From positions 1-39,522 of the forward strand of contig CANFOL010000018.1 of assembly GCA_947448695.1 (NCBI GenBank): DNA of 39,522 bases. The letters run 5' to 3'. Positions 7,790-16,473 of this stretch are shown one piece after another. Both the position numbers and the translations under genes were made by a program. Under the pieces are notes generated by a model that was not told the DNA's origin, did no database searches, and saw nothing but the letters and a program-made list of their open reading frames with translations. The DNA is from Burkholderiaceae bacterium (GTDB lineage: Bacteria > Pseudomonadota > Gammaproteobacteria > Burkholderiales > Burkholderiaceae). Within the stretch, counting starts at the first letter, position 1, and each line of letters begins with the position of its first letter.

Positions 7790-8658
7790 GTACGCTTGAC
7801 CAACATTTGTTTTCCTAAAAATACTGAGGCTACTACTAAGGCTGCAAATATAAAGTTAATCGCCTCTAACTTCTCTGAAAGCACTAGGTTAGCAAAGATT
7901 AATGTTATAAATGGCTGGGTAAGTTGCACTTGACTCACTCTAGAAATACCCCCCATAGATAAGCCTTCATACCAAAAGAAAAAACCTATGTACATTGAAA
8001 ACAATCCTAAAAATAAAAGGGATTGCCAATACATCAAGGGTACTTCTAAATAATTTGACGGCAACGTAATATACGTTACCACTGCATTAATTGGCAATCC
8101 AATCACCACAGCCCAGGAAATAACTAGCTTAGGATTTATAAATCTAGATAACTCAGCCCCTTCAGCATATCCCAGGGCAGAAAAAATAGTTGCAGTCATT
8201 AGCAGAAAATCCATATATGAGAATGATCCAGAACCTTGAATCAAGGCATATGTCAAAACCAATGTAGTGCCTAACAACGAGGCAAGCCAGAATCCTTTAG
8301 AGGGTCTTTCTTTGTGTCTCACGACGCCAAACAAGGTTGTTAACAAAGGCATAAATCCAAGTATGATGCCGCCGTGGGAAGAACTTCCATTTGCCATAGC
8401 TAAAGTCATTAAATATGGAAACCCAATCACAATACCAACAACAATCAAAAGCATTCTGCGCAAGATAGTCCATGATGGGATTGGCGCTTTTGTTACTAAT
8501 ATGTATCCTAAGCCGGCGATACCGGCTATAAAGGCTCGCCCAAATGATACAAAAGCTGGACTAAATACCTCTACAGCTAATTTACTTATAGGTAAGGTCA
8601 AAGCAAAAATACATACGCCAACCAACCCAATCAACATCCCTTTAGTTTCATTTTTCAC
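7786..8658 (-). CDS. DMT-superfamily (EamA) transporter
   Basis: A 290-residue inner-membrane protein with about ten hydrophobic helices in two EamA repeats, roughly 5-135 and 145-285. The first repeat begins G-L-V-G-V-C-I-F-A-L-T-L-P-I-S-K and contains F-G-R-A-F; the second contains E-G-L-S-M-G-G-I-S-R-V-S-Q-V-Q-L-T-Q-P. These are typical of RhtA/YdcZ-like metabolite exporters. The likely start is GTG at 8658; an internal ATG eight codons on is an alternative. It stands alone, convergent with the small gene to its left. The substrate (often amino acids or other small metabolites) is not evident. Confidence 0.87.
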   Translation of the reverse strand: MKNETKGMLIGLVGVCIFALTLPISKLAVEVFSPAFVSFGRAFIAGIAGLGYILVTKAPIPSWTILRRMLLIVVGIVIGFPYLMTLAMANGSSSHGGIILGFMPLLTTLFGVVRHKERPSKGFWLASLLGTTLVLTYALIQGSGSFSYMDFLLMTATIFSALGYAEGAELSRFINPKLVISWAVVIGLPINAVVTYITLPSNYLEVPLMYWQSLLFLGLFSMYIGFFFWYEGLSMGGISRVSQVQLTQPFITLIFANLVLSEKLEAINFIFAALVVASVFLGKQMLVKRT

Positions 8659-8825
8659 TTAAATTAACTTCATCTTTCAACTAATCTGAATGCATATTAT
8701 TTAAAAAGTCTATTTTGCAGAATTTAAATCCGCCCAAAGAATTCAGTTACAAGAAAAGGGCTAAGTTTTATTTTTAGCAAGAACTAGCATATTATTGCTT
8801 AATTCAATCCAATTTCTAATTATCT

Positions 8826-9587
8826 TTGCTAATACTAAAACTAATCACAGTTCCACTCTTTATTGTTCTAATAAGTTTTGTCGGGAAAAAATGGGGCTCC
8901 CAAATTGCGGGGACCCTGGGTGCTTTTCCTGTGGTAGCTGGTCCCATCATCTTTTTTTTAACGATTGAACAAGGTTTATCTTTTGGCGCACAGGCTAGTA
9001 TATTCGTCATTTATGGTTCTATTAGTATACTTATCTTTGGACTAACTTATGTTTGGGCTTGTCGATTTTTACACTACATTCCATGTCTATTCATTTCGTT
9101 AGTAGCCTGGTGTTTTACTGCCTTTCTACTTTCTCTATGCCCTAAGAACCTGCTATTTCCAACGGCTCTTGCTGCGGGTTTTCTTTCTGTTATTCCTTAC
9201 CTATTACCTAAAAGCATTATTCAAAATAAGTCTCCGCAAGGTTTAAAAGATCTACCAATACGCATGATCGTCGGTATGTTACTCACAATTTCCATTACAT
9301 CACTTGCCAATCATCTAGGCGCTGTATGGAGCGGCATATTATCAGTATTTCCGGTGGTGACTTTAGTTTTAGTCGTCTTTTCTCATCGATCGCATGGTCA
9401 GGACCAGGTGCTTCAAGTCTTTAAGGGTTTATCTAAAGGTATTTATTCTTTTGTGACCTATTTTGTCATCTATGCTTCATTCATTGAGCAGCTAAGTCTT
9501 TGGCAAACTTTATTGGCAAGTATTATTGGCAGCCTATTGGTACAACTAGTTATTCGAATGAAGTTTCTAAGTAGTAAATCCATTTAA
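8826..9587 (+). CDS. Integral membrane protein with two GlpM/DUF3147-like repeats
   Basis: A 253-residue hydrophobic protein with about eight helices. The two halves resemble each other: V-G-K-K-W-G-S-Q-I-A-G-T-L-G-A-F-P-V-V at ~19-37 and L-G-A-V-W-S-G-I-L-S-V-F-P-V-V in the second half. This G-x2-3-G-x-L-x2-F-P pattern in a hydrophobic segment also appears in the 111-residue DUF3147 protein at 34998 and, from memory, in E. coli GlpM, so this gene looks like a fused tandem duplication of that four-helix unit (inference). The start is a TTG at 8826 because the frame is closed by a stop at 8817; no ribosome site is visible. Function unknown. Confidence 0.65.
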   Translation: MLILKLITVPLFIVLISFVGKKWGSQIAGTLGAFPVVAGPIIFFLTIEQGLSFGAQASIFVIYGSISILIFGLTYVWACRFLHYIPCLFISLVAWCFTAFLLSLCPKNLLFPTALAAGFLSVIPYLLPKSIIQNKSPQGLKDLPIRMIVGMLLTISITSLANHLGAVWSGILSVFPVVTLVLVVFSHRSHGQDQVLQVFKGLSKGIYSFVTYFVIYASFIEQLSLWQTLLASIIGSLLVQLVIRMKFLSSKSI

Positions 9588-9655
9588 TCTAAAAATTCTA
9601 TTTTTAAACCTTGGGCTAGCTTTGTGAAGGTTGAAGTCTAATCATTTGAAAATTC

Positions 9656-10062
9656 TTATCGGTAGATTTTCATTGAGTTGTAACATGGTGTATCTGATCT
9701 TTCTAACAGCCATCTCCAATCTGGACAAAACGGTATCAATAAAAAGGGTTTTTTACTAAAGCTATGCTTAAATGTGCCACACTGGTATCCGCACTGATTA
9801 CAACATTCATTAACTCTCATAATGCTACTTTGTCATCAAAGCTCTCTGATTGATCACCATATGATTTAAATAATGGATTCTTTTTAATCAAATCTCGATC
9901 AATATCTCGCATCTCTTTTTGTAAGGAACTCTAGGTTTCTTTCACCAAGTTTGTTTTATCATTTACCAACATATTCTGGATGAGCCCTTAGATATCCCTA
10001 CGCCAAAAGCAAAGTATCAATATCTATTTCAAGAGCCGAGGACAAACTTATGCTGAGCGTAT
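9656..10062 (-). pseudogene. Relic of a TPR/glycosyltransferase (ADP-heptose-transferase-like fold) gene, 3' end
   Basis: This gap holds a decayed coding sequence read on the minus strand. Pieces: T-L-S-I-S-L-S-S-A-L-E-I-D (about 10060 leftwards), G-Y-L-R-A-H-P-E-Y-V-G, V-N-D-K-T-N-L-V-K-E-T-stop, S-S-L-Q-K-E-M-R-D-I-D, then F-D-D-K-V-A-L-stop-E-L-M-N, V-V-I-S-A-D-T-S-V-A-H-L, and after a one-base loss in an A run, L-L-I-P-F-C-P-D-W-R-W-L-L-E-R-S-D-T-P. It ends K-I-Y-R-stop at 9656-9658. The D-T-S-V-A-H-L and P-D-W-R-W-L-L motifs are the C-terminal signature of TPR-containing glycosyltransferases. At least two in-frame stops, two frameshifts and missing segments show it is dead. It borders the acyltransferase operon, so a polysaccharide locus has been eroded here. 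Confidence 0.82.
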
Positions 10063-10089
10063 TTATTTCTAATGATCATTTTTTAGGGC

Positions 10090-11460
10090 TCACTCTTTGT
10101 TTAACATTTCTCGCAAATTGATATCCCTACTAAATTGTCTTGCCGTTTCTTGATAACCCTGAACCGTTAAATGAATTAAATCTTTAGCCATAAGTGGTGG
10201 AGATTGTTTAATCCAAGTGTAAGCTCCTCCAACTCCACCCATCGCATCTTGCCAGCTCCAACTCGAACACGAAAACTCTTTACCAATTTGGCCTTGAATT
10301 TGCGTAATTTCCTGATGTATCTTGGAGTACATTAAAAAATCAGGTATTGGCGTAGGTTTTACGAGTTTTTTCTTACCCTTGGTATAAGTTCTTTTGTACC
10401 AAATACCCCTATCAGTCGGTCCCATTAATAAACAACTTGATTGTGGATAAATGCTTCGGAAATTTTTTAAAGATTCTCTTAAAAAATTTGCGTAGTTCTT
10501 GCCATCAAAAGGGATATGACTACCCTCATTCGTGCCATATTCCAAAATGACTAAATCATAATTTAAAGGTATCTTAAGGTTTGTAACATAATCTTTTTGA
10601 ATCCCCTGTAATCCTTTTACTGTTGCACTGGGAATGCCAAAGGTGTCTAAGTATACTTTTGGAGTTGTATCGTACTGTGGGACAAAACCATCAATAGAAA
10701 TAGCTCCTGCAATTAAACGAATTTTAACTACTCCAAAAAAACGATCGGCTTGAATTTGTAATTCGCCGCCATTTTCATGTTGAATTTCTACAATCTCCTC
10801 AGGACGGTTATCAACCTGAACACCAATTTTTGAGGTTGTTTGTTTCGTCTTAGAAAATAAGATGGTTAATTTTTGTAATGTATTTAACTGATTATTTTTG
10901 GAACGAAAATCGACCCATAAGTAACTTTCTGGCGTGTTCGAGCTTAGCTTGAGTAAGGCCGGTCCGAAAATCTCTTGGTTAAATCCGGTGTAAGAGTAAT
11001 TAAACTTCCAGTGAGGACTTTGGCAATATTTTCGAATCGGCAATCTAACGCCAGACCTTCCCATTGAAGGCGGGATAAAACTAGGCAATACAGAGTCAGC
11101 GTCGAGTCCAATGGTGCGTATCAATTCTTCCGTAAAAAAATTTGCGGCCGAATGGCTATCGCCCCAAATACCTATCTTGAATGGCTTACCATCTTTATGA
11201 GAAGGTAGGGTCATTTCAACTTGATTAGAGTTTATCGGTGATTTTTTTCTGATGATATCTAATAATTCATCTTCTGGAAGAGAATACACCTCTTCATAAT
11301 CATTATTACTTGGAGTTGGTAGAGGAGGTTTCGATTTTTTAATCATGGGGCAAACAAGATCAGGACTTTGACTTGACCCTTGAATATTGAGTACATTTTG
11401 TGCTAAAAGCGGAAAGCTCAAGCACGTGGTCAGCCACAAGATAAATAATTTATATTTCAC
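10090..11460 (-). CDS. Secreted SGNH/GDSL-type hydrolase
   Basis: A 456-residue exported protein: signal peptide 1-20 ending P-L-L-A, a low-complexity proline/serine linker to ~85, then an SGNH esterase domain. Block I is G-I-W-G-D-S-H-S with the nucleophile S102. A G-T-N-E-G block (I-L-E-Y-G-T-N-E) supplies the oxyanion asparagine, and D427-L-I-H430 near the end completes the catalytic pair. A central beta-rich insert (~190-280) is longer than in simple GDSL enzymes and may be a carbohydrate-binding module as in PatB/Ape1-type proteins. Its ATG overlaps the TGA of the DUF459 gene, so it is the last gene of the MBOAT-SGNH-SGNH operon. Probable role: transfer or removal of O-acyl groups on a periplasmic polysaccharide or peptidoglycan. 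Confidence 0.84.
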   Translation of the reverse strand: MKYKLFILWLTTCLSFPLLAQNVLNIQGSSQSPDLVCPMIKKSKPPLPTPSNNDYEEVYSLPEDELLDIIRKKSPINSNQVEMTLPSHKDGKPFKIGIWGDSHSAANFFTEELIRTIGLDADSVLPSFIPPSMGRSGVRLPIRKYCQSPHWKFNYSYTGFNQEIFGPALLKLSSNTPESYLWVDFRSKNNQLNTLQKLTILFSKTKQTTSKIGVQVDNRPEEIVEIQHENGGELQIQADRFFGVVKIRLIAGAISIDGFVPQYDTTPKVYLDTFGIPSATVKGLQGIQKDYVTNLKIPLNYDLVILEYGTNEGSHIPFDGKNYANFLRESLKNFRSIYPQSSCLLMGPTDRGIWYKRTYTKGKKKLVKPTPIPDFLMYSKIHQEITQIQGQIGKEFSCSSWSWQDAMGGVGGAYTWIKQSPPLMAKDLIHLTVQGYQETARQFSRDINLREMLNKE

Positions 11461-12497
11461 TCTTGATCCAATTGTTGAACTGCTTTAACAACTTGCTGAC
11501 TTATCAATCTTAATGCCGTTGGTGTGAAATGAATGCCATCATTCGCGCGCATGAGTAAATCTCCTTTTGCAAAATCCTTGACATATGCTTTATAAGGTTG
11601 GTCAAGTGGTCCTACAAGAACGTCTGTTGGTATATATTGATAGCTGTATTTTTGCATTTCGTTTTTAAAAACTCTATTTTGAATGACCGCCCCCGTACGT
11701 AGTCTTTCTTCACTCATATTTGGTAATCCAATCCAAACAATATGGGCTTGATTATCTTTTGCAAACTTTAATATATCCTCTACCCTTTGACGATAAATCT
11801 CTTCCCACTCTTGTGAAGGAAATTTATAAACCTTTTTGTTTTCATAAATATCCCAAGGATCATTAGGCCCTAAAAAAATAATCACTATTTTAAATTTTTC
11901 TTTAGCAATTCCTTCTTTTATTATTGTTGGCCAATCAAAATATCTTTTAACAGTTAACCCTGTACTTTGCTTACTTAAATCGACTAAATTTACATTAGGA
12001 AAAGCTTTTTTCAAGGCATGAATTGCAATGGGTGCAACTCCTTGCATCATGGAATCACCTGCAAACATAATCTTTACCTGACTGGACTTAAGGGGGAGTG
12101 CTGGCGTAGTCAGTTGTTCTTGAGCTCCTAAGCTGAGATGTTCATCATTATTTTTTTGGTACGCTAATTGAGCTTCATCCGCGTTTGTGCCTTGATTGTT
12201 CTCTTCCTTTTTAACAATAACTCGAGAAGTAAGGCTTGATACGTCGGTATCCTCTATTCCTATTCTTTTTGGTTCAATCGCAGTTGTATTGGCGGGTTCA
12301 AACACTTGCTCTCTCAATTTTGTAACCTTCGATAACTCTTTAATCCGAATAGAGGGAATTAAAGCATTTTCTGAAATATATTGGGTTAGGTAAAAATGAA
12401 ATCGTGAGGCCAAATATTGGTCAAGTGAATCTAACCATAAAAATGTATTGCTCACCACAATCAAAAAAAACCAAGGAAGTAATTTTCTTGATTGCAT
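11457..12497 (-). CDS. DUF459-type SGNH protein, membrane-anchored
   Basis: A 346-residue protein with one N-terminal membrane anchor (~8-24), a long charged periplasmic linker (~50-140) and a C-terminal SGNH fold. Motifs: I-M-F-A-G-D-S-M-M-Q-G with S149, the oxyanion block F-L-G-P-N-D-P-W-D, and D320-G-I-H323 with F-T-P-T following. The D-S-M-M-Q-G and G-P-N-D-P-W combination marks the DUF459 family, often found beside MBOAT acyltransferases. It starts two bases after the MBOAT gene stops and overlaps the next gene by ATGA, so the three are one translational unit. It probably accepts acyl groups delivered across the membrane by the MBOAT protein (known division of labour for such pairs; substrate unknown). 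Confidence 0.87.
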   Translation of the reverse strand: MQSRKLLPWFFLIVVSNTFLWLDSLDQYLASRFHFYLTQYISENALIPSIRIKELSKVTKLREQVFEPANTTAIEPKRIGIEDTDVSSLTSRVIVKKEENNQGTNADEAQLAYQKNNDEHLSLGAQEQLTTPALPLKSSQVKIMFAGDSMMQGVAPIAIHALKKAFPNVNLVDLSKQSTGLTVKRYFDWPTIIKEGIAKEKFKIVIIFLGPNDPWDIYENKKVYKFPSQEWEEIYRQRVEDILKFAKDNQAHIVWIGLPNMSEERLRTGAVIQNRVFKNEMQKYSYQYIPTDVLVGPLDQPYKAYVKDFAKGDLLMRANDGIHFTPTALRLISQQVVKAVQQLDQE

Positions 12498-12499
12498 GT

Positions 12500-13912
12500 T
12501 TAAAACCTATAGTAAATAAATCCCGGAATACCACTCGGTCCAGCAAAAATAATCCAATAAACAAATGCCGTTATGCCAACAAATAAAGGCCATCCCCAAT
12601 ATTGCTTGAACTTTAATATAAACCAATTTTCGATAGGTTCTGCTTGAAAACTTAATTGATAAAAAAGTATGGTTAGAACAATCAGTTTTAGATGGTCAGA
12701 GGTAAATTTACCACTTATATTTGTAAATTGTGCTAATAACTCAAATGCTTGATTGATGTTTTCCGAACGAAAAAATATCCATGCAACACATACAAATATA
12801 ATTGTTAAAAATCTCGCTAGAAAATTATTTAAATGTATGTTTAATTGAGATTGATTGATGTTCGAAAACACCACTCCTAATCCATGTAACATACCCCAAA
12901 TCACAAATGTAAAGTTAGCTCCATGCCAGATTCCACTTATTGTCATTGCGATAAAAATATTAATTTGAGTTTTTGAAAAGCCCCCTTTGTTACCGCCTAA
13001 AGGAATATAAATATAGTCTCGAATAAAGCTCGATAAAGAAATGTGCCATCGCTTCCAGAAATCTTGCAAATTTTTTGCTAAGTAGGGTTGCCTAAAGTTG
13101 ACAGGAATTTGATAACCTAATAAATAACCTAGGCCTGTAACGAGAAGGGTATATCCAGAAAAATCAAAAAAGATTTGTAATGCATAGGCCCAAGATCCAC
13201 TGGCTGCTGATACTAAATTTTGTTTATCGGGATAAGCAAATACTTCATCTACAAAGGTAGATGCTAGCCAATTAGAAAGGACCACCTTTTGAAAAAGTCC
13301 TAATAAGATTAAATAAATTGCTTTTTCAACCTGTATGGCACCCCCTACATTTGTTCCATAAAGTTGTGTAAAAAAATCTTTAGCTCTAAATATAGGTCCC
13401 GCAAATAACGTTGGCCAAAATGCTAAAAATAATAGAAAGTCGCCAAATTTTATTTGTACTTTAATCTCTGGAGACTCGTTTTTTGATTGCCAAACTAAGT
13501 AAGTGATTGCTTGGAATGTAAAAAATGAAATTCCTGCAGGTACCAATAATTCAATAAATGGTGATTGATGCTGAATGCCGATGGAGTTTAATACTTTATC
13601 TAATATTTCTCGAGCAAACTCATAGTATTTTGTTATTAAAAGTAAACTTAGGCCGATGCATATCGCAATGCTTAATTTTAGTCTTTTACTATTTTGTATT
13701 AGTTTTTCAGTACTAATCCACTTACCCATTATCCATATGATGAGGCTATAACAAAATAATATGAATGTAAAGTTTATCGACCAACTCGCGTAAAAAAGAT
13801 AGCTCGTCAGTGTTAAAAAATATGTTTGAATTATTTTATAAGGCTGTAAATACCAATATATGCTAAAAAATATTAGCGCAAGGTAGCAGAACTCGGGGCT
13901 TATAAAACTCAT
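12500..13912 (-). CDS. MBOAT family O-acyltransferase (AlgI/PatA-like)
   Basis: A 470-residue polytopic membrane protein of the AlgI type. Recognisable blocks are V-P-A-G-I-S-F-F-T-F-Q-A-I-T-Y (126-138), the F-W-P-T-L-F-A-G-P-I stretch (~165-174), F-F-D-F-S-G-Y (248-254), F-W-K-R-W-H-I-S-L-S with H290, and S-G-I-W-H-G-A with the presumed catalytic H330. H343 follows in M-L-H-G-L-G. Such proteins pass acyl groups from cytoplasmic donors to periplasmic partners for acetylation of alginate, cellulose, O-antigen or peptidoglycan. It heads the operon with two SGNH partners. The nearby glycosyltransferases suggest the target is an LPS or exopolysaccharide sugar (inference). Confidence 0.92.
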   Translation of the reverse strand: MSFISPEFCYLALIFFSIYWYLQPYKIIQTYFLTLTSYLFYASWSINFTFILFCYSLIIWIMGKWISTEKLIQNSKRLKLSIAICIGLSLLLITKYYEFAREILDKVLNSIGIQHQSPFIELLVPAGISFFTFQAITYLVWQSKNESPEIKVQIKFGDFLLFLAFWPTLFAGPIFRAKDFFTQLYGTNVGGAIQVEKAIYLILLGLFQKVVLSNWLASTFVDEVFAYPDKQNLVSAASGSWAYALQIFFDFSGYTLLVTGLGYLLGYQIPVNFRQPYLAKNLQDFWKRWHISLSSFIRDYIYIPLGGNKGGFSKTQINIFIAMTISGIWHGANFTFVIWGMLHGLGVVFSNINQSQLNIHLNNFLARFLTIIFVCVAWIFFRSENINQAFELLAQFTNISGKFTSDHLKLIVLTILFYQLSFQAEPIENWFILKFKQYWGWPLFVGITAFVYWIIFAGPSGIPGFIYYRF

Positions 13913-13995
13913 TTACATTGATTTTTCTATTTTGCCAAATGTTCATTCGGCGTTTATATTCCTGATTAAACAGTTATGATGTATCTTTATTCTAA

Positions 13996-14793
13996 ATGAA
14001 TCCTAATATGCGTTTCATCATTTCTCGAGCGCTTCCTCTTGTTTTTTTGATATTGTCATCTCTATCTCATGCTGTGTTTCTTGATGAAATTCAAGTATAT
14101 GATGGTGAAATAAATGAACCTGGAGAGTTTGGCTTGGAGATTCATGCCAATACGACATTGAATGGACAAACTTCACCAAATTTTACTAATCAACGTGTTT
14201 CACAAGGCGGTCTTCGTTTAACTCCAGAATTTAGCTATGGTTTAACAAAAACTGTTGAATTAGGTTTTTATTTACCAACTAATTACACCCCTGAATATGG
14301 TTATGATTCTGCTGGTTATAAGGCACGTATTAAATGGTTGCCAATTCAAAGCTCTAATACTCAGCCTTGGGCATTTGGAGGAAATTTTGAATACTCTGTT
14401 CTTAATACTGGCATGGAATATCCTCGCAAAGGCGCTCAATTTCGCGGGATTGCGGCGTGGAAAAATGATCAATGGTCTTTGGCGTTTAATCCAGTAATTG
14501 ATGCTGGACGATCAGATGGTCAAAATAGCGATTGAGAATTAAGTTATCAAACTAGGGTCATTCGTCTAACCAATGTAGGTCCAATTACAGGTTATGGTTT
14601 AGAGTATTACCAAGGTCAGACTGCCGTTAATAATGGAACTCCAAACTCTACACCTAAACAGATTTTTGCTATTCTTGAGCTGAAAACCTCAGGCAAATTC
14701 TTAAATGGGATGAATGTTCATATGGGCTTAGGCTATGGCTGGGATGCTGGAGATCGGGTTACTTTTAAAATGATTTTTTCACCAAAGATTTAA
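13996..14793 (+). pseudogene. Secreted/outer-membrane beta-barrel-like protein gene with an internal TGA
   Basis: The ATG at 13996 opens a frame with a signal peptide (~1-26, ending S-L-S-H-A) and a beta-rich sequence alternating aromatic and polar residues (G-E-F-G-L-E-I-H-A-N-T, V-E-L-G-F-Y-L-P). A TGA at 14533-14535 stops it after 179 codons. The same frame then runs on without interruption to a TAA at 14791-14793, reading E-L-S-Y-Q-T-R-V, later M-G-L-G-Y-G-W-D-A-G-D-R-V-T-F-K and a terminal phenylalanine strand typical of outer-membrane proteins. The join reads N-S-D-stop-E-L-S, so TGG to TGA (Trp to stop) would explain it. The full product would be 265 residues. It resembles MetA-pathway-of-phenol-degradation-type barrels only loosely. 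A sequencing error is the main alternative. Confidence 0.75.
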
Positions 14794-14807
14794 TCCCTAG
14801 TTGCTAG

Positions 14808-15488
14808 TTACTCAAGAGGTATGATTTCTTGAACCTTTTCTTTATTGACTTCTAAATGTTCTTCATCAGTAAATTCATATTTTAAAAAGTTCTCCCGGTG
14901 TCTTCGGTAATACAAAAGTCCTTCGTTGATGCTCGATACGCTTGCTCCTTGTTCGAGCATTTTGTCCCACAAATTCCAGTCTTCTTGAGGATGTTTACCA
15001 TCCTCATATCTTTTCTTATACCCGATGCTCTGTCCCAAACTTGTTCGGTACAACATTGATCCATGATGTTGCTGAAGCCGATCCCAATAATAGTCGCCCT
15101 GATATCTTTTTGTTTGGCCAGGAACCCTTAATAGGATTTCATCTTTTAATTCGCCAGTAACTACAATGTCATAAGTTACGATATCTGTTTTCGCCTCAGA
15201 CAATAACTCTATAGCATCTGATCTTAGCCAATTATCTGCCCCAATAAACATAACATACTCAGTTTTTATACGACTCAACATATCCTGAAAATTTTTAACT
15301 GTTCCAATATTTTTTGGTCTTAGTATGTATTCAATTTCAGGATACAAAGATTCTAGATGTTGGCAGTCCCTAGCCCCATCATCCACAAATAAAATTTTAT
15401 GAGGAGGCATACTTTGTGCAAGGATAGATTCTATGCAATGGGCTGCTAAATGCCCATATTGATATGAAGCGATGACAATTGTTATCAT
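14808..15488 (-). CDS. Family 2 glycosyltransferase (GT-A)
   Basis: A 226-residue cytoplasmic GT-A transferase. It begins I-T-I-V-I-A-S-Y-Q-Y-G with the nucleotide-sugar site, followed by S-I-L-A-Q-S and F-V-D-D-G-A. The metal-binding DxD position reads G-A-D-N-W (D-x-x rather than DxD), common among family 2 members. A later P-Q-E-D-W-N-L-W is the acid/base region. It is slightly shorter than typical (240-300 residues) but ends cleanly. It is divergent from the second glycosyltransferase at 15559. Likely adds a sugar to LPS core or another surface glycan. Confidence 0.85.
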   Translation of the reverse strand: MITIVIASYQYGHLAAHCIESILAQSMPPHKILFVDDGARDCQHLESLYPEIEYILRPKNIGTVKNFQDMLSRIKTEYVMFIGADNWLRSDAIELLSEAKTDIVTYDIVVTGELKDEILLRVPGQTKRYQGDYYWDRLQQHHGSMLYRTSLGQSIGYKKRYEDGKHPQEDWNLWDKMLEQGASVSSINEGLLYYRRHRENFLKYEFTDEEHLEVNKEKVQEIIPLE

Positions 15489-15558
15489 GTATGTACTCTA
15501 TTTGAACAGACTTTAATGACAATTTGAATTTTTAACGTATTCTTTACTTTTATATTTA

Positions 15559-16323
15559 ATGACACCTAAAATTTCTGTAATTCTCATCACAAAGAATGAA
15601 ATTCTGAACTTAGCTGAATGTCTTTCTTCTTTATCTGGTTTTGCTGATGAAATCGTTATAGTTGACAATCAAAGTACAGATGGTACCGTTGATATTGCTG
15701 AACAATTTAACGCAAGAATCATTCGGACAACGGTTTGGCCTGGTTTTGGTCCTCAAAAAAATATAGCTCTCAACCATGTATCTCATGATTGGGTTTTATC
15801 TATAGATGCTGACGAAAGGCTTACTCCAGAATTAATCGTGGAAATGAAGGCTCAATTATTAAATCCCCAAGATTTTGTTTGCTTCGCGATACCCAGACTT
15901 AGTCAATACTGTGGGAAGTTTATGCATCACGGTGGCTGGTATCCTGATTACGTTGACCGTTTATTTAAAAGGGGGCATGCTAAATTTTCAGATCATTTAG
16001 TACATGAAAGACTCTTACCCGATGGAAAAACTAAACAACTAAAAAACCATTTAATTCATTACAGTTATCGTAACTTTGAACAAGTCATCAATAAAGTAAA
16101 TCAATATTCCACTTTAGGTGCCGAGCAGGCCTTTCAAAATGGTAAATCTTCTTCCGTTATATCTGCACTTGTTCATGGATTTTGGGCATTTTTTCGAACT
16201 TTTGTTTTACGTCTTGGCTTTTTGGATGGGCAATATGGATTTGCACTTGCAATCTCTAACGGTCAAGCCTCTTATTATAAATACATCAAATTACTACACT
16301 TACGCAAACAAAGCCATAAATAA
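15559..16323 (+). CDS. Family 2 glycosyltransferase, WaaE/KdtX-like (LPS core)
   Basis: A 254-residue glycosyltransferase. Signature: I-S-V-I-L-I-T-K-N-E-I-L-N-L at 5-18, V-D-N-Q-S-T-D-G-T at 35-43, and the DxD motif S-I-D-A-D-E-R-L (D83, D85). R-L-S-Q-Y-C-G-K-F-M-H-H-G-G-W-Y-P-D follows, which closely matches the LPS core beta-1,4-glucosyltransferases of the WaaE group. A C-terminal hydrophobic patch (H-G-F-W-A-F-F-R-T-F-V-L-R) suggests membrane association. It probably adds a hexose to an inner-core heptose on the cytoplasmic face of the inner membrane. The start ATG has no strong ribosome site. Confidence 0.86.
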   Translation: MTPKISVILITKNEILNLAECLSSLSGFADEIVIVDNQSTDGTVDIAEQFNARIIRTTVWPGFGPQKNIALNHVSHDWVLSIDADERLTPELIVEMKAQLLNPQDFVCFAIPRLSQYCGKFMHHGGWYPDYVDRLFKRGHAKFSDHLVHERLLPDGKTKQLKNHLIHYSYRNFEQVINKVNQYSTLGAEQAFQNGKSSSVISALVHGFWAFFRTFVLRLGFLDGQYGFALAISNGQASYYKYIKLLHLRKQSHK

Positions 16324-16473
16324 TTCGTGAACTTTACTTAATTCCTACACATCTATTGAGTAGAATTCAAGATATGAGATGGGGTTTAAATAAGAATAGT
16401 TCTTATTTTTATAGTATTTCTTAATAGTTAATTAACTTTTAATATTGTTGGCGTTTTTTCTGGAATTTTTTGA

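Noticed and set aside
8823..9587. Start of the membrane protein at a codon before the TTG at 8826
   Set aside because: The frame is closed by a TAA at 8817-8819, so only TTG or a later codon is possible.
14533..14535. Selenocysteine or other recoding at the in-frame TGA
   Set aside because: No stem-loop typical of a bacterial SECIS follows, and TGG to TGA explains it simply.
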